Positions 58,370 through 64,000 of a stretch of 64,000 bases of DNA are shown here, piece by piece. The stretch is from Nocardioides perillae (GTDB lineage: Bacteria; Actinomycetota; Actinomycetes; Propionibacteriales; Nocardioidaceae), in the NCBI RefSeq assembly GCF_013409425.1, contig NZ_JACCAC010000001.1:744001-808000 (forward strand), read 5' to 3'. Positions within the stretch are counted from its first letter, which is position 1; every line of letters starts with the position of its first letter. The position numbers and the translations under genes are program-made. A model generated the notes under the pieces. The model saw only the letters and a program-made list of their open reading frames with translations. It was not told the origin of the DNA and made no database searches.

Positions 58370-59209
58370 TCAGGCGTCGGCGGACTCGGACTCGGACTCG
58401 GCCACCTTGGTCGTCACCCAGTGGGAGACGCCGAAGGCCGCCAGCGACACGAGCGGCACCACGACGACCATCGCCCAGCTGAGGATGACGTCGATCAGCA
58501 CGGTCAGGGCGACGACCACGACGAGGCCGACCGCGAGGACGGCGGTCGACCCGGAGTCGCGCACCTGCCAGGCGTCGAGCAGGGCACGCCCGAGCAGCGC
58601 CATCACCAGCACGATCGCCCCGAGCACCAGGAAGCCCGCGTCGCCGCAGGACGAGGTGCCGCGGAGGGCCTCGCAGGTCGCGGTCGAGGCGAGGGTGAGC
58701 AGCACACCGACGACGCCGACGACGAGCCCCGTCACGAGCGCAGCGGCGCTGCCGCTCAGTGGCGGCAGCGCCGGCACTCCCGGCAGGGACAGGCGCGGGC
58801 GGGGTCGGCGAGGACGCGCCGGTGCGGTGGCGGCGGGCACGTCGGCGGCCGACGCCTCGGCGTGCGCTGGGTGCGCGGCCGGGTCAGCGACGACCGGCTC
58901 GGGCTGGGCAGGCGTGACCGGCGCTGACGCCACGGTGGGCGACGCGGGCCGGGCGGGCGCAGCCGCCGGCGGGGCTGGCGGCGCGGCCGGCGGCGGGGCT
59001 GCCGGGGTGCGCTGGCCGGTGGCGGGCTCGGCGGGCGGCTCGGCGGGCGGCTCGGTGGGCGGCTCGGCGGGTGCCGTCTCGGCCCGGGGGGCCTCGGTGG
59101 CAGGCGCCTGGCTCCGGCGTCGTCGGCGCAGCCCGAAGGAGGGCAGCTCGAGGGACGCCTCGGTCTCGCGGGCGTCGTCCGGGTGCGGCTCCCGGTGCTC
59201 GTCGGCCAT
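58370..59209 (-). CDS. Membrane protein with long Pro/Ala/Glu-rich N-terminal region
   Basis: A 279-residue protein. Residues 1-145 are low complexity, with a 12-bp DNA repeat encoding EPPAEPP near residues 50-60; residues 150-270 hold four membrane helices (ALVTGLVVGVVGVLLTLAS, FLVLGAIVLVMALLGRAL, and two near the end). The C-terminus is acidic (ESESESADA). ATG follows CAGACT by 7 nt. I do not recognise the family. Confidence 0.75.
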   Translation of the reverse strand: MADEHREPHPDDARETEASLELPSFGLRRRRRSQAPATEAPRAETAPAEPPTEPPAEPPAEPATGQRTPAAPPPAAPPAPPAAAPARPASPTVASAPVTPAQPEPVVADPAAHPAHAEASAADVPAATAPARPRRPRPRLSLPGVPALPPLSGSAAALVTGLVVGVVGVLLTLASTATCEALRGTSSCGDAGFLVLGAIVLVMALLGRALLDAWQVRDSGSTAVLAVGLVVVVALTVLIDVILSWAMVVVVPLVSLAAFGVSHWVTTKVAESESESADA

Positions 59210-59311
59210 GGGCGGGAGTCTGCCAGACCGGGCACGACGTCTCAGCCGGACGGCGCAGTCGGCGACCCGTCGGTGGGCGAGGACCGGCCCTGCAGGAACG
59301 GGGTCCGGGGC

Positions 59312-60478
59312 ATGGGGGAGGGCGGCCCAGGGGTACCCGTCGGGGTGCGCTCCCCGACCGACCTCCTCCACGCGGCAGCCGCGCGCGGTCTCGACCGTGG
59401 GCGGGCCGCGCTGGCCGTGCGCGCCGCCGTGGCGGCGGCCGCCGCGTGGCTGGTGGTGTGGCCGCTGGGCGGCCTCGCCGACGAGTACCCCTACTACGCG
59501 CCCTTCGGCGCGGTCGTGGCGGTGACCGGGACCGTCGCGGTCTCGGCGCGGGCGAGCCTGGGGGCGGTGGCCGCCATCATGGTCGGGTCCGCCGTGGCGC
59601 TCGGCTTCGCGGCCGCGCCCCTGCCGGAGGCGGTGGCGCTGGCCGCGGCCGTCGGGGTCGGCACGCTGCTGGCCGGCTGGACACCGTTGCGGGCCTCGGC
59701 GAGCTGGGTGCCGATGGCGGCCGTCTTCGTGCTCGAGCTCGGCGGCCAGGAGCCCTGGGAGTTCGCGACCGCCTACTTCGCCCTGACCGCTCTCGGTGCC
59801 CTCGTCGGCACGGCGGTCGACCTCGCCTACCCCGCACTGCCGTGGCGCGAGACCGACGACTCGCTGCGCGGCCTGCGCCGCAGCCTCGCCGACCAGCTCG
59901 ACGCGGTCGCCGACACCCTCGGCTCCGACGACCCGCCCGACCCCGACGTCTGGGTGCGCACCCGCACGCCCGTGGTCGACCGGTCGGTCACGGTCGACGC
60001 CACGGTCGCGGAGGCCGCGGTGGCGCGACGCGCGAACTGGCGCGCGCGGGGGTGGTGGCACGTGCCCGAGGCCCAGCAGCGGCGCGCCGAGACGTTGCGG
60101 CACCTCGCGATGCTGGTGCAGGACCTGCGCACCATGCTCGAGGCCCACGAGCACCGTGACGTCACCACGCCGGCGCTGGGGCCGTCGCTGCGCCGCCCTG
60201 CGGCCGAGGCGGCCCGGGCGGTGGCCGCGGCGCTGCGCTCCGCCACCCCGGCGAGCGAGGCCGGCGAGGGGGACGCCGACGAGCTCGACGACGAGCAGCG
60301 CCGCGACCTCGAGGTCGCCGTCGCCGCCCTGCGGGCGCTCGAGGAGGAGGTGCGGCGCAACCGTCGCGAGACGCAGGCCGACCTCTTCGCCGCAGCCAGC
60401 GCCGTCACGACGCTGTGGCGCGTGCTCGCGACGGTCGTGCCACCCGCGCTGCGCGAGGAGCTCGCCCCGGGCTGGTGA
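59312..60478 (+). CDS. FUSC-like membrane protein
   Basis: A 388-residue protein with about six membrane helices in the first 180 residues (AVRAAVAAAAAWLVVWPLGG, DEYPYYAPFGAVVAVTGTV) and a cytosolic helical C-terminal half. This is the layout of the FUSC/aromatic acid exporter family; the substrate is unknown. ATG 59312 is the first start before the helices; GTG 59340 is an alternative. A bidirectional hairpin follows. Confidence 0.8.
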   Translation: MGEGGPGVPVGVRSPTDLLHAAAARGLDRGRAALAVRAAVAAAAAWLVVWPLGGLADEYPYYAPFGAVVAVTGTVAVSARASLGAVAAIMVGSAVALGFAAAPLPEAVALAAAVGVGTLLAGWTPLRASASWVPMAAVFVLELGGQEPWEFATAYFALTALGALVGTAVDLAYPALPWRETDDSLRGLRRSLADQLDAVADTLGSDDPPDPDVWVRTRTPVVDRSVTVDATVAEAAVARRANWRARGWWHVPEAQQRRAETLRHLAMLVQDLRTMLEAHEHRDVTTPALGPSLRRPAAEAARAVAAALRSATPASEAGEGDADELDDEQRRDLEVAVAALRALEEEVRRNRRETQADLFAAASAVTTLWRVLATVVPPALREELAPGW

Positions 60479-60504
60479 CCGGCCGAGCCCGCCGGGCCGA
60501 CCCC

Positions 60505-60540
60505 GCCCGCCGGTCGCAGGGCCGGCCCTGCCCGGCGGGC
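60505..60540. terminator. Bidirectional terminator between FUSC-like and SDR genes
   Basis: An outer 9-bp stem GCCCGCCGG/CCGGCGGGC encloses a perfect 16-nt palindrome GCAGGGCCGGCCCTGC. It lies between convergent stops at 60478 and 60566. Confidence 0.6.
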
Positions 60541-60563
60541 CCCGACGCCTTCACGCCCGACGG

Positions 60564-61322
60564 CTAGATCGTGTGCCCGCCGTTGACGGTGATGCGCTGA
60601 CCCGTCACGAAGCCGCCGGCGTCGGAGACGAGGTGGGCGACGACCGCGGCGACGTCGTCGGGCGTGCCCATCCGGCCCAGCGGCACGTCGGCGACGTAGG
60701 ACGCGGTGTCGAGGCCGGCGTGGCGCTCGACCGGGATCCACCCGGGCTGCACCAGGTTGACGGTGATCCCGTCACGGCCGAGCTCCTTGGCCCACACCTT
60801 GGTGAGCCCGACCTGGGCGCTCTTCGCCGCGACGTACGCCGAGGTGCCGGGCAGGGCGCGGTCGACCGAGTCCGACCCGATCAGCACCACCCTGCCGCCG
60901 CCGGCGGCGCGCATGGTCGGCAGCGCCGCCTGCACGAGCAGCGTGGGGCTCTTGACGAAGAAGTCGAGCTGGTCGAGGTGGGCTCGCCAGGTCAGCTCCT
61001 CCACCCCGGCCTCGGGCTGCGGCCCGGTCGCGTTGGCGACGACCACGGTGACCGGGCCCAGGGTGCGCGTGACGTCGGCGACGAGGCCGGCGACGCCGTC
61101 CTCGTCGACCACGTCGGCCCCGAAGGCCTCCGCCACCCCGCCCGCCGACCGGATGCCGTCGACGACGGTCTGGGCGGCGTCGTGCCCGTGGCGGTAGCCG
61201 ACCGCGACGGCGAGCCCGTCGGCCGCGAGCCGGGTGGCGATGCCTGCGCCGAGCCCCCGGGAGGCCCCGGTGACCACCGCGACCCCCCGTCGGGCGGGCC
61301 TCGCCGCCTCAGACGCTGTCAC
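60564..61322 (-). CDS. Short-chain dehydrogenase/reductase
   Basis: A 252-residue NAD(P)-dependent oxidoreductase: cofactor motif VTGASRGLGAGIA, catalytic Ser in LIGSDS and YVAAK, and the C-terminal GFVTGQRITVNGGHTI typical of FabG-like SDRs. GTG 61322 overlaps the lacI-type stop by 14 nt, so it is the last gene of the sugar operon; it may act on the released sugar or aglycone (inference). Confidence 0.92.
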   Translation of the reverse strand: MTASEAARPARRGVAVVTGASRGLGAGIATRLAADGLAVAVGYRHGHDAAQTVVDGIRSAGGVAEAFGADVVDEDGVAGLVADVTRTLGPVTVVVANATGPQPEAGVEELTWRAHLDQLDFFVKSPTLLVQAALPTMRAAGGGRVVLIGSDSVDRALPGTSAYVAAKSAQVGLTKVWAKELGRDGITVNLVQPGWIPVERHAGLDTASYVADVPLGRMGTPDDVAAVVAHLVSDAGGFVTGQRITVNGGHTI

Positions 61323-62325
61323 GGCGCACCAGCTCCGGCACGAAGACGACCCGGCGCGGGGCGCCGCGCCCGCCGTGGTCGATGGCCTCGAGCAGGATCC
61401 GGACGGCCTCGGTGGCCATCTCGCCGATGGGGTTGCGCAGCGTGGTGAGGGGCGGGCGGGTGCGCTCGGCGACGCCGAGGTCGTCGTAGCCCACGATCGC
61501 CACGTCGTCGGGCACGCGGATGCCGCGGGACTCGAGCTCCCGCATGGCACCGAGGGCCATGAGGTCCGACGCGGCGAAGATCCCGTCGAGGTCGCCGGCG
61601 GCGTCGAGCAGCTGGGCGCACGCCGCGGCCCCGCTGTCCTCGGTGAAGTCGCCGAAGGCCACGAGGCTGCTGTCGAGGCCCGCCGCCTCGAGCTGCTGGC
61701 GCCACCCCTGGAGCCGGTCGTGGCCCGCGCGCATGTCGCCGGGGCCCGCGATCGTGGCGATCCGGCGCCGGCCGCTCTCGAGCAGGACGCGCACGGCCTG
61801 CGTCGCGGCGCCCGTGTTGTCGCTGTCGACCACGGAGACGCGCTCCCCGCCCGTCCAGGGCGCCCCGATGAAGACGCACGGCAGCCCGACGTCGGACAGG
61901 TGCTCGGCCAGGTGGTCGTCGCGGTGGTGCGACGCGACGACGGCGCCGTCGACGTAGCGCCCCCGCAGGTAGGTGAGCAGGCGGGTCTCGTCGCCCGGCT
62001 GGGCGAGCAGCAGCACCAGCTGCAGGTCGTGCTCGCGCAGCGAGCGGGCCACCTGGTGCAGCAGGCGGGCGAAGAACGGGTCGGTGAAGACGCGCTCGTC
62101 GGACTCGGGGAGGATCACCGCCACCGAGCCGGTCCGCCGCGTCACGAGCGAGCGGGCCGCCCCGTTCGGCGTGTAGCCGAGCTCGCGCACGGCGTCGAGC
62201 ACCGCCGCCTGCGCCTGCGGGCTCACCTTGTGCCGGCCGTTGATGGCGCGCGAGGCGGTCGCCTTGCTCACGCCCGCGAGCGCGGCCACCTCACCGAGCG
62301 TCGAGGCGTGCCCGTTCGTTCCCAC
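61309..62325 (-). CDS. LacI-family transcriptional regulator
   Basis: A 338-residue repressor: helix-turn-helix TLGEVAALAGVSKATASRAI, hinge, and a periplasmic-binding-like sensor domain (GSVAVILPESDERVFTDPFF to the end). It probably controls the adjacent glycosidase and ABC transporter in response to a sugar. GTG 62325 is preferred because TAGCGT ends 7 nt upstream inside the glycosidase gene; GTG 62334 is possible. Confidence 0.92.
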   Translation of the reverse strand: MGTNGHASTLGEVAALAGVSKATASRAINGRHKVSPQAQAAVLDAVRELGYTPNGAARSLVTRRTGSVAVILPESDERVFTDPFFARLLHQVARSLREHDLQLVLLLAQPGDETRLLTYLRGRYVDGAVVASHHRDDHLAEHLSDVGLPCVFIGAPWTGGERVSVVDSDNTGAATQAVRVLLESGRRRIATIAGPGDMRAGHDRLQGWRQQLEAAGLDSSLVAFGDFTEDSGAAACAQLLDAAGDLDGIFAASDLMALGAMRELESRGIRVPDDVAIVGYDDLGVAERTRPPLTTLRNPIGEMATEAVRILLEAIDHGGRGAPRRVVFVPELVRRDSV

Positions 62326-62330
62326 CCACG

Positions 62331-63773
62331 TCACGCTACTGGCAGACGGTTCTGGGTGATCACGTCCGCGTACCACCGCGCGCTGTCCTTCGGCGTGCGG
62401 ACCTGGGTGTCGTAGTCGACGTGGACGATCCCGAAGCGGTGGGCGTAGCCGTAGCTCCACTCGAAGTTGTCCATCAGCGACCACACGAAGTAGCCGTCGA
62501 CCTGGACGCCCTGCTCCAGCGCGTCGAGGGTCGCGTGGAGGTGCTGCTCGAGGAACTGCTGCCGTCCGACGTCGTGGACGGCGCCGTCCTCGAGCACGTC
62601 GTGGGCCATCGCGCCGTTCTCGGTGATGTAGATGGGGGGCGCGTCGTACTCCTCCCGGAGACGGACGAGCAGGCGGGTCAGCGCCGCGGGGTCGATCTCC
62701 CAGTCGCGGTCGGTGGTGGGGCGGCCCGTCCGCGGGAAGACGAAGCCGTCGCCGGGGTAGGGCGACTCGCGGTGGCGCGGCGAGTGCTCGATGCGGCTGC
62801 CGAGCAGCTCGTCGGGCTCGACGTCGAAGGGCACCGCGGCCGGCAGGTCGCCGTGGTAGAAGTTCACGCCCAGGAAGTCGGTCGGGGCGCTGATCAGCTC
62901 GAGGTCGCCGTCGAGGACGAACTCCTCCCACTGCCTGCACTGGAAGAGCATGCCCTCGGTGTCGCGGGAGAGGTCGTCGGCGTACTTGCCGTGGAAGAGC
63001 GGCTCGAGGAAGACCCGGTTGTGGAAGCCGTCGAGGCGGCGCGCCGCCTCGACGTCGGCCTCGCGCGCGGGGTCGAACGGGTCGGCCACCGTGGGGTTGA
63101 GGGTGATGCCCACCGCCTTGCCCTGCTCGGGCGTGCCGCCGCGGCGACGGAACTCGTCGACGAACAGGCCGTGGCCGAGCAGCAGGTGGTGCGCGGCGAC
63201 GACGCCGGCGACCCCTTCGCTGCGCCCGGGCGCGTGGCCGCCGCTGGTGTAGCCCAGGAAGGCCGAGCACCACGGCTCGTTGTGGGTCGTCCACGCGTCG
63301 ACGCGGTCACCCAGGGCGTCGTGCACCGCCAGGGCGTAGTCGAGGAAGCGGTAGGCGGTGTCGCGCTCGGTCCAGCCGCCGCGGTCCTCGAGCGCCTGGG
63401 GGAGGTCCCAGTGGTAGAGCGTCAGCCAGGGCTTGATCCCGGCCTCGAGCAGCTCGTCGGTCAGCCGGCTGTAGAAGTTCAGTCCGGCCGGGTTGACCGG
63501 TCCGCCGTCGGGGCACACGCGCGGCCAGGCCACCGAGAAGCGGTACGACGCGAGGTTGAGCTCCTTCATCATCGCGACGTCCTGCGGCATCCGGTGGTAG
63601 TGGTCGCACGCGACGTCACCGGTGTCACCGCCGAGGACCGCGCCGGGCTCGCGGCAGAAGGTGTCCCAGATGGACGGTGTGCGTCCGTCGGCCTCGACGG
63701 CGCCCTCGATCTGGTACGAGGCCGCAGCGGCTCCCCAGAGGAAGTCGGTGGGGAAGTGGCGGGTGGTCGTCAT
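62331..63773 (-). CDS. GH1 family beta-glucosidase
   Basis: A 480-residue retaining glycosidase of the cytoplasm. N-terminal FLWGAAAASYQIEGA, acid/base E166 in THNEPW and nucleophile E385 in YITENGA are intact. It hydrolyses beta-glucosides or related disaccharides brought in by the upstream ABC importer. ATG 63773 overlaps the permease stop as ATGA. Length is normal. Confidence 0.96.
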   Translation of the reverse strand: MTTTRHFPTDFLWGAAAASYQIEGAVEADGRTPSIWDTFCREPGAVLGGDTGDVACDHYHRMPQDVAMMKELNLASYRFSVAWPRVCPDGGPVNPAGLNFYSRLTDELLEAGIKPWLTLYHWDLPQALEDRGGWTERDTAYRFLDYALAVHDALGDRVDAWTTHNEPWCSAFLGYTSGGHAPGRSEGVAGVVAAHHLLLGHGLFVDEFRRRGGTPEQGKAVGITLNPTVADPFDPAREADVEAARRLDGFHNRVFLEPLFHGKYADDLSRDTEGMLFQCRQWEEFVLDGDLELISAPTDFLGVNFYHGDLPAAVPFDVEPDELLGSRIEHSPRHRESPYPGDGFVFPRTGRPTTDRDWEIDPAALTRLLVRLREEYDAPPIYITENGAMAHDVLEDGAVHDVGRQQFLEQHLHATLDALEQGVQVDGYFVWSLMDNFEWSYGYAHRFGIVHVDYDTQVRTPKDSARWYADVITQNRLPVA

Positions 63774-64000
63774 CCCTTGACGGCTCCTTGCATGATGCCG
63801 GCCACGAGCTGGCGGCCGGTCGCGATGAACAGGACGAGGAGCGGGATCGTCGCCAGCAACGTGCCTGCCTGCAGCAGGGCGATGTCGGCGATGCCACCCG
63901 CGGGGGCGATCTTGAGCTGGTCGAGCGCGGTCTGGAGGGTCTGGACGTCGGAGCCCTGCAGCACCAGCAGGGGCCACATGAACTCGGTCCAGGTCTGCAT
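63770..64000 (-). CDS. Carbohydrate ABC transporter permease, C-terminal part (MalG-like)
   Basis: The last 76 residues of an inner-membrane permease, with WTEFMWPLLVLQ, a membrane helix near LLQAGTLLATIPLLVLFIATG and the terminal RQLVAGIMQGAVKG typical of MalG/LacG proteins. The gene begins beyond the window edge; the ATG at 64000 is internal. It heads, within this window, the leftward sugar operon. Confidence 0.93.
   Translation of the reverse strand: MQTWTEFMWPLLVLQGSDVQTLQTALDQLKIAPAGGIADIALLQAGTLLATIPLLVLFIATGRQLVAGIMQGAVKG

Noticed and set aside
59031-59080. 12-bp repeats as a separate repeat element
   Set aside because: They encode EPPAEPP in the low-complexity region of the membrane protein and show no outside copy.

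Overview
The window is about 73% GC, uses many GTG starts and stop/start overlaps, and carries gene sets typical of Actinomycetota: ffs-dnaX-ybaB-recR-DUF5063-lysC-asd, tadA behind its TIGR03941-type partner, a WXG100/EccC/EccD cluster, and a DevR/DevS-like pair. Gene order and protein style suggest a Nocardioides-like member of the Propionibacteriales; this is inferred from recognition, not from a search. At least fourteen genes have a TANNNT -10 hexamer ending 6-7 nt before the start codon, so leaderless transcription appears common.

Left part (1-15 kb): 3' truncated glgX, a leaderless acyl-CoA dehydrogenase, RNA cyclic phosphodiesterase thpR, the three-gene proton-translocating transhydrogenase pntAA-pntAB-pntB (behind a possible leaderless 13-codon leader ORF), upp, tadA with its partner, the lactate-oxidation operon lutABC, an EamA exporter, a GlsB/YeaQ-type membrane protein, and an MFS transporter whose 3' end runs through a 29-bp tandem repeat. 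tRNA-Ser(CGA) follows.

Middle (15-31 kb): a five-gene leftward operon encodes a TusA-like/radical SAM fusion, a DoxX/DoxD-like membrane protein and a PhnD/PhnC/double-PhnE ABC importer whose binding protein resembles the putative selenate-type branch. Next to it lie a methyltransferase, the protein AMPylase SelO and a glutamate-synthase-like FMN oxidoreductase. Then come a NarL-type regulator and a GAF histidine kinase, a crotonase gene with an in-frame TGA at a usual Cys codon, directly followed by a stem-loop, and a MoxR/CoxE-type pair.

Right-middle (30-49 kb): two secreted proteins (M36 metallopeptidase, beta-propeller), an aminotransferase, a K+/H+-type antiporter, LytR_C and VapB-like proteins divergent from a HerA-like ATPase, and a minimal type VII secretion-like locus: EccC with two degenerate ATPase modules, two WXG100 proteins, EccD and a 71-residue EccB-like stub, without visible EccE, MycP or EccA.

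Right (48-64 kb): NYN/LOTUS protein, acyl-CoA synthetase ending inside an antisense tRNA-Ser(GGA), SRP RNA, the dnaX-recR replication/repair group, lysC (with internal beta-subunit start) and asd, two membrane proteins, and a leftward sugar-utilisation operon (ABC permease, GH1 glycosidase, LacI regulator, SDR). A family of GC-rich palindromic repeats occurs three times, each just after a stop codon.
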